64,000 nt of DNA. Origin: Allodiplogaster sudhausi. Lineage: Eukaryota > Nematoda > Chromadorea > Rhabditida > Diplogasteridae. The translations under genes were made by a program, and so were the position numbers. The stretch covers positions 186,001 to 250,000 of the forward strand of contig CALZFC010000005.1 of NCBI GenBank assembly GCA_945643635.1. Direction: 5' to 3'. Under the pieces are notes generated by a model, which saw only the letters and a program-made list of their open reading frames with translations, was not told where the DNA came from and searched no databases. How positions within the stretch are numbered: position 1 is the stretch's first letter; each line of letters begins with the position of its first letter. Positions 15,901 to 27,311 of the stretch are shown here, in pieces.

Positions 15901-16479
15901 TCTCATTTTGTAATCAAGGGACCTCGAATACTATGCTTGCTTAATTTTAAGCCAATACGATATGTATTGGCATGGTCAACATACTAGGTTCTTGGACCTC
16001 AATATTCATGAATACTGGGGCTGGGACCTCCATATTCATGAATACTGGGGCTATCTTCCAAAACTTTCTCATTTTGTAATCAAGGGACCTCGAATACTAT
16101 GCTTGCTTAATTGTAAGCCAATACGATATGTATTGGCATGGTCAACATACAAGGTTCGGGGACCTCAATCTTCATGAATACTGGGGCTATCTTCCAAAAG
16201 TTTCTCATTTTGTAATCAAGGGACCTCGAATACTATGCTTGCTTAATTTTAAGCCAATACGATATGTATTGGCATGGTCAACATACTAGGTTCGGGGACC
16301 TCAATATTCATGAATACTGGGGCTGGGACCTCAATATTCATGAATACTGGGGCTATCTTCCAAAACTTTCTCATTTTGTAATCAAGAGACCTCGAATACT
16401 ATGCTTGCTTAATTGTAAGCCAATACGATATGTATTGGCATGGTCAACATACAAGGTTTGGGGACCTCAATCTTCATGA
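12308..16479. repeat. Larger composite satellite units of 1,887 and 1,450 bp
   Basis: Monomer variants that recur every 1,012 bp further left recur here after 1,887 bp (12,308/14,195, 12,625/14,512, 12,927/14,814, 13,365/15,252) and then after 1,450 bp (14,195/15,645, 14,512/15,962, 14,814/16,264). The differences equal one or two extra 437/438-bp blocks (136+136+166), so the 1,012-bp unit has been lengthened by adding a three-monomer block. Confidence 0.8.
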
Positions 16480-16825
16480 ATACTGGGGCTATCTTCCAAA
16501 ACTTTCTCATTTTGTAATCAAGGGACCTCGAATACTATGCTTGCTTAATTTTAAGCCAATAGGATATGTATTGGCATGGTCAACATACAAGGTTTGGGGA
16601 CCTCAATCTTAATGAATACTGGGGCTATCTTCCAAAACTTTCTCATTTTGTAATCAAGGGACCTCGAATACTATGCTTGCTTAATTTTAAGCCAATAGGA
16701 TATGTATTGGCATGGTCAACATACAAGGTTCGGGGACCTCAATCTTCATGAATACTGGGGCTATCTTCCAAAAGTTTCTCATTTTGTAATCAAGAGACCT
16801 CGAATACTATGCTTGCTTTATTTTA

Positions 16826-16900
16826 AGCCAATACGATATGTATTGGCATGGTCAAGCCAATACGATATGTATTGGCATGGTCAAGCCAATACGATATGTA
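16826..16900. repeat. Degenerate array edge: 29-bp minirepeat containing only the satellite dyad
   Basis: At its right border the array collapses to a 29-bp unit starting AGCCAATACG, repeated at 16,826, 16,855 and 16,884. The third copy breaks off at GATATGTA. Each copy consists of the satellite's inverted-repeat core plus GCATGGTCA. Unique AT-rich sequence begins at 16,901. Confidence 0.9.
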
Positions 16901-17657
16901 ACACGACTTCCACTTTCAGTTTTCAAACGATTGCCCTCAAAGTTTATTTGGCATTTCATTTTTCACGGATTACTCACACTTGAAATAAGATTCGGGCGAA
17001 ATGTAAGATATTTAAAAAAAAAACATAAATTGCGTCGGAGCTTGCCAACAAATCTAATACCAACTTCTTCACGATGAGTCTTTTCTCCTTTTTCTTCAAA
17101 TTGGCACAGGAAGAATTCTATATGAATCATCAGTTCTCTCTTTCTCCAACATTTATTTGACGTAGGGGAGAAATTCCGAATGTATATGAATGTTTCTGAG
17201 TTTCTTTAATTGGAGAAGTCCAGCGCATCCATTTTTTCTCACATTCTAGATTTTTTTGTTTGGGTTGTACGGATGGTTTATATTACCCAATTTTGAGAAC
17301 TGAGTGCCAGCGAGATTACAATTATAACGGGGATGTCTGTACCTAGAGGGGGAAAGTTTAACGAGGATTGTATTTTTGTAATTTAATTTTTTCTCAATTA
17401 TATTTGCGAGACTTTTTCATTGACCGCTGTCCAGCATTTCCAGTTCCATTCAGCTTTCAACTCTGCCGATATCTCTCCCCATGCATCTGTCTCTCTCTCT
17501 CTCTCACTCTCTCTCTCCTTCTCTCGTCCTTCCTTCGTATTCTTGTCTTTTCCTTCTATCTTTTCTTTTCCCTCTTTATTTATTTCTTATTTAAACATAG
17601 TTTAAAAGATGCGATAACATACTCAAATGAATGCGATACCAGGTCATGCCATTAGTA
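16901..17657. other. Spacer between satellite and foldback element
   Basis: AT-rich unique sequence with no recognisable gene. It holds a (CT)n-rich tract at about 17,488-17,530. Open frames here are short and low-complexity. I see no exon-like segments. Confidence 0.6.
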
Positions 17658-19299
17658 CAGTACCGTGCAAAAATATACGAACACCATGATATTTTTCTAA
17701 ATTTTCCTTCAACGTTGACGAAACTTCATGAAATTTTCAGGGTTAATTCTGTATGCTATCAGAATTATAATAGCGGATTATTGGTTTCATTGATCCAATA
17801 CGGGGCTTGAAAAAATCAATAATTCGAATTACCCAGTTTTGCACATTCAGGCATGAAAGACAAAATGATTTATTTCTTGGATATTCTGGTAGTTAATATT
17901 GGATAGATAGTAGATCTAAATTCTAGAACATCCCTGCGATAACTTTTTGATCTAATTGTGATTTAATCCTATGCCATTACATGTTGCCTACCTTCAGTTC
18001 GAGATTCATTCACTCGGCCTCAGATGAAGAAGGTTCATTGGGATAAATATAATCATTTACTGCTATTCCTAGAGTATTAATGATGTCTCAATATTCGTAG
18101 GTAATTACTAAACTAATTCAAATGGTTAAGAGAGCCTCTCTGTAAGACTCAAGGAGGCCGCTATGGACGCCTGCCCTAGAAATTCATAATTTTTCTACAA
18201 CCTTGAAAACATTATGAGTGTTCATAACGAAGTCTAGGCGGTCAGAAAGTTTAGAAAAAATTTTTTCACTTAGATATAAGTCGTAATGTTCATAAACTTT
18301 GGATGCCCATAACTACCGTTATACTTAATATTTCTCAATAATCTTTTCACTGTTCGATTCCTCGTTCAAAACTACACAAAATAAGTCCGTGGAGACCATT
18401 TTCGAAAAATAAAATTTATATGACTTTTCTCCAATTTAAGTTTTTAAAAAGTCGTTTTCAGGCAATAACTTTTTTTACTATTACGTCCAACAAACCGAAT
18501 GGTCCATGAGAAAGAGCAGGAAAAACTACACAGAGTATGGTTCTGTGAGAAAAATCTCGGATACTTTTTTTGGGTATCTGCATTTGAATATGGGTTTCTG
18601 AGCAAATTTCGGCTTTGGCTGCAAACCATAATTTCTTTCAAATTTCATCAATTTTAAAACGGAATAGTCCATTCGATGTAATATTTTATCCTCTTTAAAA
18701 TGGTGTATACTTTCTATGCAAAAGAAATTAGTCTAAAGGCCTAAAATTGACTTTTTGTGTTTTTAGCCAAATTCTGGTGTTAAAATACTCATTCTTTGGA
18801 TCATTAATGGGTCATATAGACCGAATTTCCACATAATAATTATTCTACAAGAAAGAGCAGTTAAAACTGAGTAGGGTACAGCTTTTTAATCAAAATCTGG
18901 GGATACTTTTTTTGGGAACATGTATTTGAATGCAGACTGTTGAAGGCGATATTGCTGAATATTTTTTTGCAATTATTTCAAATTAGTTCTTTTGAAAGAT
19001 CTAGCATCCAATAATGGGTATTCCAGGATTCTTTGAAGTTCTTTCATGATATACCACTCAAAAGTACTCTAAAAGTCAAGAAATTACATTTTTATGAGAA
19101 TTGCTTGTGAAATAAATGTATGAAAACCTATTTGGAGCCAACTATCAGGCCATTTTTGAGCCGCAGTGCCACAACGGTCATAACCGTTCGAAAGAGCAGA
19201 GACTTTTGCATAATATATCCACCGTTGAAAGAACAATACCAGTTCATGTTTCAGAAATCTTGAAATTTCAAAAAAATCGAGTATTTTGAGCTGTTCTGA

Positions 19300-19475
19300 G
19301 ATAAATGGTACCAATGGATATATGTACCAATAAATGGTACCAATGGTAAATGGTACCAATGGTAAATGGTACCAATGGATATATGTACCAATACCATCCA
19401 TGGTACGCTTGATCGAAATGAAATTTTTCTACATATTATATTTCATTCTTCAGGCAAAAGTACCATGGATGGTAC
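19300..19475. repeat. Palindromic centre of the 3.9-kb foldback
   Basis: The centre contains short direct repeats of AAATGGTACCAATGG (about 19,302-19,380) and a small inner inverted pair, ACCATCCATGGTAC at about 19,392-19,405 against GTACCATGGATGGT at about 19,460-19,473. Confidence 0.6.
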
Positions 19476-20440
19476 TCAAAAGTAGAAAATGAATGTCACA
19501 TTTATGTTTCTCGTCTCAAAAAACCTTATGGCACAGTTTTCAGAACATAAGTTCCATTGGTACCATTTATCTCAGAACAGCTCAAAATAGTCGAATCCTG
19601 TCGTCGATTTTTTTTTAAATTTCAAGATTTCTGAAACATGAACTGGTATTGTTCTTTCATCGGTGGATATATTATGCAAAAGTCTCTGCTCTTTCGAACG
19701 GTTATGACCGTTGTGGCACTGCGTCTCAAAAATGGCCTGATAGTTGGCTCCGAATAGGTTTTCATACATTTATTTCACCAGCAATTCTCGTAAAAATGAA
19801 ATTTCTTGACTTTTAGAGTACTTTTGAGTGGTATATCATGAAAGAACTTCAAAGAATCCTGGAATACTCATTATTGGATGCTAGATGTTTCAAAAGAACT
19901 AATTTGAAATAATTGCAAAAAAATATTCAGCAATATCGCCTTCAACAGTCTGCATTCAAATACATATTCCCAAAAAAATTATGCTCAGATTTTGATGAAA
20001 AAGCTGTACCCGACTCAGTTTTAGCTGCTCTTTCTTGTAGAATAAATATTATGTGGTAATTCGGTCTATATGACCCATTAATGATCCAAAGAATGAGTAT
20101 TTTAAAACCAGAATTTGGCCAAAAACAAAAAAAAGTCTATTTTAGGCCTTTAGACTAATTTCTTAAAGTATATACCATTTTAAAGAGGATAAAATATTAC
20201 ATCGAATGGACTATTCCGTTTTAAAATTGATGAAATTTGAAAGAAATTATGGTTTGCAGCCAAAGCCGAAATTTGCTCAGAAGACTTATATCTAAGTGAA
20301 AAACATTTTTCTAAACTTTCTGACCGCCTAGACTTCGTTATGAACACTAGATACATCCCTCATAATGTTTTCAAGGTTGTAGAAAAATTATGAATTTCTA
20401 GGGCAGGCGCTCATTGACCCTTACTGAGAGGCTCTCTTAA

Positions 20441-21080
20441 TTGAACTGTGAAAATTAGGTGCAAACTGTTTGTGAACAATTTGAACACCGCGGTCAACTA
20501 TGACCCGCACCGCAGAAGTGCTAAAAGTGGTGCTGTGGATGGGTCCGTGTTTGGAAAACGGGTTTGCCTATCTATAATGATAGTTACTAGGCTTTTCCAC
20601 ATTCGGAAGCCCTATTTCATCCCTAGCTTCATGATTCCACAAAGGGAGGGGCAGATCGTTTGAATGTACAATGGCATAGAGTAGTACTGTGAATAGGCAG
20701 CTGTCTGTTCTACATCAAATACAACGTTAAATTAACTAATTGAGCTTTAGGCTATTGAAAAATACTCTATTGCATCGATTAAGGGGAGCTTTGATTCGAT
20801 CTAAAATTTTCGGGTTTAGTTTCCTGCCTTATTGGGCACGGTAGTACTCTATGCCAGGATACATTCAAACGATCTGCCCCTCCCTTTGTGGAATCATGAA
20901 TGAAATAAGGCTGCTGAAGGTTGAAAATCCTATTCACTATCATTATGGATAGAGAAAACTGTTTTCCAAAAACGAAACAGTGCACAACACCATTTTTAGC
21001 ACTTCTGCGGTGCGGGCCAAAGTTGAACGCGGTGTTCAAAAGTGCGAACAAATAGTTAGCACCTAATTTCCACAGTACAA
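20441..21080. mobile_element. 640-bp foldback/MITE nested at a TTAA site
   Basis: This lies inside the right arm of the larger foldback. It is bounded by TTAA at 20,437-20,440 and 21,081-21,084. The left end TTGAACTGTGAAAATTAGG is mirrored by CCTAATTTCCACAGTACAA at the right end, and the inverted arms extend inward to about 20,690 and 20,840. The opposite arm of the host element keeps the undisturbed site (GGTTAAGAGAGCC near 18,124), which acts as an empty-site control and shows TTAA was duplicated on insertion. TTAA duplication is the hallmark of piggyBac-type transposition, although these termini do not start CCC as many piggyBac ends do. There is no transposase frame. Confidence 0.8.
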
Positions 21081-21604
21081 TTAACCATTTGAATTAGTTT
21101 ATTAATTACCTACAAATATTTGGACATCATTAATACTCTGGGAATAGGAGTAAATGATTGAATTTATCCCGCTGAACCTTTTTCATCTGAGGCCGAGTGA
21201 ATGAATCTCGAACTGAAGGTAGGCAACATGTAATGGCATAGGATTAAATCACAATTAGATCAAAAAGTTATCGCAGGGATGTTCTAGAATTTAGATCTAC
21301 TATCTATCCAATATTAACTACCAGAATATCCAAGAACTAAATCATTTTGTCTTTCATGCCTGAATGTGCAAAACTGGGTAATTCGAATTATTGATTTTTT
21401 TTCAAGCCCCGTATTGGATCAATGAAAATAATAATCCGCTATTATAATTCTGACAGCATACAGAATTAACCCTGAAAATTTCATGAAGTTTCGTCAACGT
21501 TGAAGGAAAATATAGAAAAATATCATGGTGTGCGTATATTTTTGCACGGTACTTTATATGATAGAGCGAAGGGGGATGGCTGACACATTATCTGCATACC
21601 CACC

Positions 21605-21730
21605 CTCGCTCTCTCTGCACTCTCGTGCTCGTGTCCTTTCTCTCTCTTCTCTCTTTCTCTCTCTTTCTCTCTCTTTCTCTCTCTTTCTCTCTCTCTCTTT
21701 CTCTCTTTCTCTCTCTCTCGCACTCTCTCT
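21605..21730. repeat. (CT)n microsatellite
   Basis: A nearly uninterrupted pyrimidine tract of CTCTCT and TTTCTCTC units, just outside the right end of the foldback and about 100 bp upstream of the dehydrogenase start codon. It could lie in the promoter region, but no specific regulatory motif is visible. Confidence 0.9.
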
Positions 21731-21833
21731 TCTTGCGCTAATCGCCATGCGTCGCTGCTGTTTTCCTCAGCCGTTTAGTGTGCCCTTCTAATCAACAGAG
21801 GCTAGCGACTACCTCCAGAGAAGAAGTCTGATC

Positions 21834-21901
21834 ATGGCGGCAACCGCATCGGCTCCTCTTTCTGCTACAGAAGAAGTCGTTCCAAAGGAAGAAGTCAGTT
21901 T

Positions 21902-21932
<31 letters not shown>

Positions 21933-22374
21933 GAGAGGTGCAATTATTGTAATTAATAAAACAAGTTTACACGAATATTCTGTCTGAGTCACGTGATTTT
22001 CGGCTGCCAAACCACCAGGCCAGCATTTCGTCGCAAGCCATAAAGCAGAGCAAGAGAGAAAGAAGGAAGAGAAGAGGATGAGAGAAAGAGGCGGATGTGC
22101 AGAGGGTTTGTGAGAAGAGTCACAATCGATAGAAAAGCTGGATTCCGCACGTGGAAGAAGGGCGAATTGTGCGTTTCGACTTGTTGACTTCTTCAAGAAC
22201 AGCCAACACGTTTTCCTCACTGTTTCATCTTTAATTTTTTCTATGCCAGCGATTGCTGAACTCTTCGGAATGATAAAAAGGAGAGAGAAGCTAGTAGAGT
22301 GCAGGAGAAGAGGAGATAGAGAGATTGAGATAAACAGAGAAATAGAGAGAGAGAGAGAAAGAGAAGAACGAAAG

Positions 22375-22419
<45 letters not shown>

Positions 22420-25400
22420 GGGATATTGAAAGGGGGGGGGGGACGAACACCAGAGGAGAGGAAAGAGGTTTTTATGAGAGAGTGTTGAGTTGAGAGGTCA
22501 CGTACAGATTTCTACAGCAACAAACTACAACGTATGCTTGCTTTAAGCTATCCCGCTATCCCAACAACAATAATACACAAATATATTTTTTTCTTTACAT
22601 ATTAAAAGAGAAAACAAAGAGCTAAAAAAGACTAAATTACGGCATTGGAAAGAGCCAGAAAACGTTTCGATACATTTAATACTTGGCATTTTAGTTAATA
22701 GTAAAGCTTCATAAAAAAAATATATTTAAAAAAAAATTAGCATTTATTGAAGCGGCACAATAAAAAAAATTGCAAAATGGCTGATAGTAGATTATCTTCA
22801 TGGGATGAGATCACTTCGAATATATCAAGTCGTCGCTATGCATGGAGCTGTTTTCAAAAGCAGCAGATATAATGAAGAAGACAGAGAGCAGAATGGTTTC
22901 CTCTTGTAGATGCGCCGCTTCATGGCTGAGTGCGTGCGCGCTGCGGGCGGCAGCGCGTCGCACGCGTCGCAACTGGCCGACGTGCTCCTCGAAGCCGACG
23001 TCCGCGGCCACTACAGCCACGGCCTCAATCGGCTCGGTCGGCCTTCCCACTTTTTTCCTCTTTTTTTTATAAATATATTTTTTTTTATATAATTTTTTTC
23101 GCTTAAAAATCCATGATCGTTCAGAAATGTACGTCGAGAATCTCATAGAGGGCTCATGCGAGAAGGAAGGCGAGCCTGTCATCTTGAAAGGTTCTCTTTT
23201 GTCTTCAAATAATTAATATGTTGTAGAATTTTTGACTTTTGAATTACCCGCATTTTTGAAGAAAAAGAAATAAAATCAAAGTGATGAATGAAAGTGTTCT
23301 GGTCACTTATCAACATTCTAGTCTCTTATCAAAATTCTCCTTATCAGAACGCGCCGGCACCGCGTGGGTCGACGGTCGCAATCTCCTCGGGCCGGTCGTC
23401 GGCAACTTCTGCATGGATCTCGCCATCAGAAAATCAAAGGTCGCCGGAGTTGGATGGGTCACGGCAAAGGGTCAGTGAAAGAGGAATCAGAAGTTAAAGA
23501 AGTGATCAGGGTGATGATTAGGAGATACATACATACATATGTATGTATGTACCGTGAAAGATAAGAAAATCATAATAATAAACTAAATTATACGAGAAAT
23601 AAGAAAATTTCCCATTTATGATGCACGATTATGGTAAGGTGATCATCACATTTCCTCCCTTCAGGCTCAAATCACTTCGGCATCGCCGGATGGTACACGA
23701 TTCGAGCCATGAATCAAGGCTGCATGGTTGGCTCTTTGCCAGCATTGTTTTTTTTTATTATGGTGAAAGTTTATAAAATTATAAAATGAGGCATTTTCAG
23801 GGCCTCTCCTTTACGAACACATCGCCGTTGATGTTTCCGACGCGAGCTGCAGAGCCGGCACTCGGCACGAATCCCATCAGTGTGGCGGCAGCGGGTGAGA
23901 TATTGAGAAGAGGGAGAGAGAGAGGGAGAGAGGTGAGGAAGAGAGGGAGCGAGAGATGGAGGGAGGGGAGAGAGCGTCAGAGAAGAGAGACAGAGAGAGA
24001 AGGAGAGCGAGAGAAGAGAGACAGAGAGAGAGAGCGCGAGAGAAGAGAGACAGAGAGAGGGGGAACGAGAGAAGAGAGACAGAGAGAGGTGGGAACGAGA
24101 GAAGAGAGACAGAGAGAGATGGGAACGAGAGAAGAGAGACAGAGAGAGGTGGGAACGAGAAAAGAGAGACAAAGAGAGGTGGGAACGAGAGAAGAGATAC
24201 AGAGAAAGAGTCGGTCGAGATAAGAGAGACAGAGAGAGATAGAGAGCGAGAGCGAGGGAAGAGAGAGAGAGCGAAAACGAAGAATTTAGAGTGATTGATA
24301 TCTCAGGCACGAACGGTGACTCTTTCGTCCTCGACATGGCCACGACAACGGTGGCGCTTGGAAAGGTGCGAGGGCGGAAAAAAATATATTTAAGAAAAGG
24401 AAAATTCAATTAATTTATACATATTGTACAAATGAATAATTTCATAGTAAATATTTTTCATAGCAAACATAAATTAGGTGTTCTTTATAAATAATAAGAA
24501 AAAATGCACAATACAAACTATGCATATTTCGGCCAAATCAGTGAGAGATGACTTGTGGAGATCGACGAAAAGAGATTTGCGCGACCGAAATGTGATCGTG
24601 GGCAAAGAGAGCGGCGCAGAGCTCGAAGTAGAACTGCCACTTGCGGTGGAAGGCGGCAGAGTAGCCGAGAGCGCGGATCTCCGTCTCATGCGACAGCCAT
24701 TTACTGTAATTACCTCTATCTCTCTCTCTCCTCTCTTTCTTTCTCTCTCTCACTCTCCTCTCTTTCTCTCTCTTTCTCTCCTCTCTTTCTCACTCTCTCC
24801 TTCCCTTTATCTCTCCCTCTCTCTCCTCTTTCCCTCTCATCAAAGTACTCACCTATGCCAATGATCAAGAGTGTGCGCGTAGTGCCTGGCCATCTCTCTT
24901 TCCACTTTCATCTCGAGCATCTCTCTGCCTTCCTCGTCCCTCGGCAGCGCATCCTCAATCGCCCCCAGAGAAGGCAAATGCCCTCCAGGGAAAATGTGCT
25001 TGCGGATAAAGTCGGAAGAGTTGCAGTAGGAAGAGTAGTAGGCGTCCGGGCACAGGATGGCCTATAAATATGTTTAGCTCATTTAGGAAAGTGTTTTGGT
25101 TTCAAAATCTGCTGGTTTCTCAAGGCTTTCTCACTCTCACCCTCTCTCTCTCTATCTCCCTCTCTCTCACCCTCTCTCCCTCTCTCTCTCCCTCTCTCCC
25201 TCTCTCTCTCCCTCTCGCCTGAATGGCTGCCCTTCCTCCAGGGAGGAGTCTGTCGTGGATGACCCGGAAATACTCGGGCAAAAATCGCTGGCCGACCGCT
25301 TCGATCATTTCGATCGAAAGAACTGCCGAGTATTTGCCCGTCTCGAGTCTGCATAATGTATCCATCAGGGTTACGGTATTAAGATGTACTGTTAAGGGTT

Positions 25401-27263
25401 ACGGTTTGATCAGCTGAGGGTTACGGTAATAAGATTAGCTGCCGAGCTTTTGTGATTCATATGTATGTACCTGTAGTCGAGAAGCTTAATCTCGACGTTC
25501 TCCTCAACGCCGGCGGCAGTGATCTTCTCTTGTGCTAATTCGAGTTGTTCTGTCGAAATTGTCAGCGCTGTCCATTTGCAGCCGAATCTAAGCAGGAAAT
25601 GTGTCTAACTTTAATCTTGCTGACACCCATTCCATATTTTTGCTTGTGGTTCTATAGTTTTCTTTAAATTCCCTCCAACATCTGCTTTGTACGAGAGAGT
25701 ACCTTTGGACAGCGCGAATTGCAGCCGAACCCCAACCGCATCCAATCTCGAGGACGTGGTCATCCTTGGAAAGATGCAGCGAATCCAGTAGGGAGTCAAT
25801 CTACAGTAGGAAAAGAATCGTGTCAAGAGTAGAGTCCAGAAATACTTTCCGAGCAACTTGTATTAGTGTTCCTCGCGGATTGTGACAGATCTTACGGCCT
25901 CTTTTGCTAACCTTCCGCGTTTGTGCTCTCGCCAGTCGTGACATGTTCAGCGGAGTAGAAAGCGGTTCATTGGGATCTGAATTATGTATGCGCAAGTATT
26001 AGCTATTTTAAAAATAATAATTTAGCCAAAATTATAACATTAAATTTTGTTTCTAATTCTAAGATCGATTAAACGAGCTTGGTAATCTGTGATGAAAAAT
26101 GACAATTCATGAGAAACCTTCGAATAGCGCACAGGAGTAAGTCATCGTTTCGTCGAGAAATATCTCGAACATCCGATTGCCGAGATCGTAATGCTCGCTA
26201 ATGTTCTTACGGCTTCTGAAAGACAGAAATAGTTTCGACTAATTTTCTTATTACTTCTTCGTTTACTAAATCGTTGTTTTCTCTAAAAGAATGCTCTTCG
26301 TGTTCTTTTAAGAAGGAGTCAAGTAAGATAATTGAGTTGAACGACCTGAAGATCGTATTATCACGAAAGCGATGTTGGATGTAGTTGTAGAACTTTGCTG
26401 AGCGTCTAAGGCAAGTGAGCATGCCGGAGAGGGTCACCATTAGGAATCTGTAAAGATGTGCAAGAGAAAAGGGGAAGAGAGAGAGCAGGCAAAGAGAAAA
26501 TGAAAGATAAGATATATGTATATAGAGAGATGGATTTTCTGCACTTCTTGCCTACCTCGAATAGAGTGACTTCTCTACATGAGTTCCAGCATTTCGTCGT
26601 GCGACAAACTCCGCTTTCTTCTCTCCTGTAAATATTTATAAATCAGCTATTTCTTCCTATTAGTATTTGTGCTTTTCGCGATCGTTAGATCAATCTCGAC
26701 TTTAATTTTTTTAAGAGAAATATAAAAAAAAGAAATTGGCGCTGACTCTTGGCGCGAATGAGGAGCGCGAGGAATTGCTGGACGCCCGGCTCGGCGCGCC
26801 AGGCGCCCTCGACGAAGGCCTCGCCGAGACCGAGTTTCTCGTCCAGCAGAAGCCGCCAGCAAAAGTGCACCGGACGCAGAATGAACAGACGAACCGAGAC
26901 GTTCACGCTGCGAGGAGAAGAAGCTGTTTCTTTTCCATGATCGAAGAGCTAGCAGTTTTGTGTTCTAATATAGATACATATGCATCTACAAAAGTTTTGC
27001 ATTTTATATGTGCAATAGGTTTTTAATTACTACATAGCTTTAGGTAGGCTCTGAAAGAAGAATAATGGCCAATAATTAGGAATTTAATCAAAGTATAAAA
27101 AGTAGTCGAATACTTGTTATTGATGGCATTCTTTTGGCCGCCGAAAGAGAGAGTCTGCCCGACCGAAGGGATGTTGACATCGAGAAGCTCGGACGTGCCA
27201 TTGACGAGCTGCTTCAGAAATCTGGAGAAGAGATCAAAATGGGTAGAAGAAAACGAAATGTGC

Positions 27264-27311
<48 letters not shown>

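Larger units (their letters stand above)
1..16900. repeat. Satellite DNA array, 136-bp monomer with 166-bp variant
   Basis: The whole stretch is head-to-tail copies of one unit. Successive ATGTATTGGCATGG motifs are spaced 136 bp apart (for example 290 to 426), or 166 bp apart where a 30-bp piece beginning GGGACCTCAATATTCATG is duplicated inside the monomer (for example 834 to 1000). A 137-bp subtype carries AAGGATTTGG in place of AAGGTTTGG. Copies differ by a few percent and share diagnostic variants (CCATTACG, GCGAATACG, CCAATAGG, TCGCTGACC) that define higher-order units. Each monomer can be read as a 60-99 residue open frame, but 136 is not a multiple of three and every frame is broken between monomers, so this is not coding. 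The array is cut by the left window edge; its right edge at 16,900 is visible. A centromeric or pericentromeric role is possible but not shown. Confidence 0.97.
17658..21554. mobile_element. 3.9-kb foldback element with Tc1/mariner-like termini
   Basis: The left end reads TA then CAGTACCGTGCAAAAATA; the right end is its near-perfect inverse (GCACGGTACT, then TTA). The inverted arms run through almost the whole element: 17,658-19,318 pairs with 19,557-21,554, around a spacer of about 240 bp. Clear paired segments include the AATTCGAATTACCCAG and GATATTGCTGAATA regions and a 200-bp inner stretch. TA at 17,656-17,657 and 21,555-21,556 fits a TA target duplication. A CAGT...GTGCAAAA start is typical of Tc1/mariner relatives (family knowledge). 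No transposase frame is present (longest open frame about 105 codons), so it is non-autonomous. The arms differ by one insertion in the right arm (20,441-21,080) and about 312 bp present only in the left arm (18,283-18,594). Confidence 0.85.

Noticed and set aside
1..16900. CRISPR-like array
   Set aside because: Whole units are repeated with no unique spacers, and the context is eukaryotic.
290..16983. Dozens of open frames of 60-106 codons starting MYWHGQ in the first 17 kb
   Set aside because: They are the same satellite monomer read over and over. The 136-bp period shifts frame, all copies end at monomer boundaries, and there is no start context or conservation beyond the repeat.
19084..19769. 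Open frames of 65-105 codons near the palindrome centre
   Set aside because: They are mirror copies of one sequence in the two arms with no recognisable domain or splice context.
17658..21554. Autonomous transposon in the 3.9-kb palindrome
   Set aside because: No frame beyond about 105 codons and no DDE/D motifs visible on either strand.
23771..24409. 212-codon Leu/Ser-rich minus-strand frame, and similar Arg/Glu-rich plus-strand frames
   Set aside because: Pure products of (GA)n/(CT)n composition in an intron. The same holds near 21.5-22.5, 25.1-25.4, 27.0-28.0, 29.0-29.8, 42.1-42.4 and 55.7-56.0 kb.
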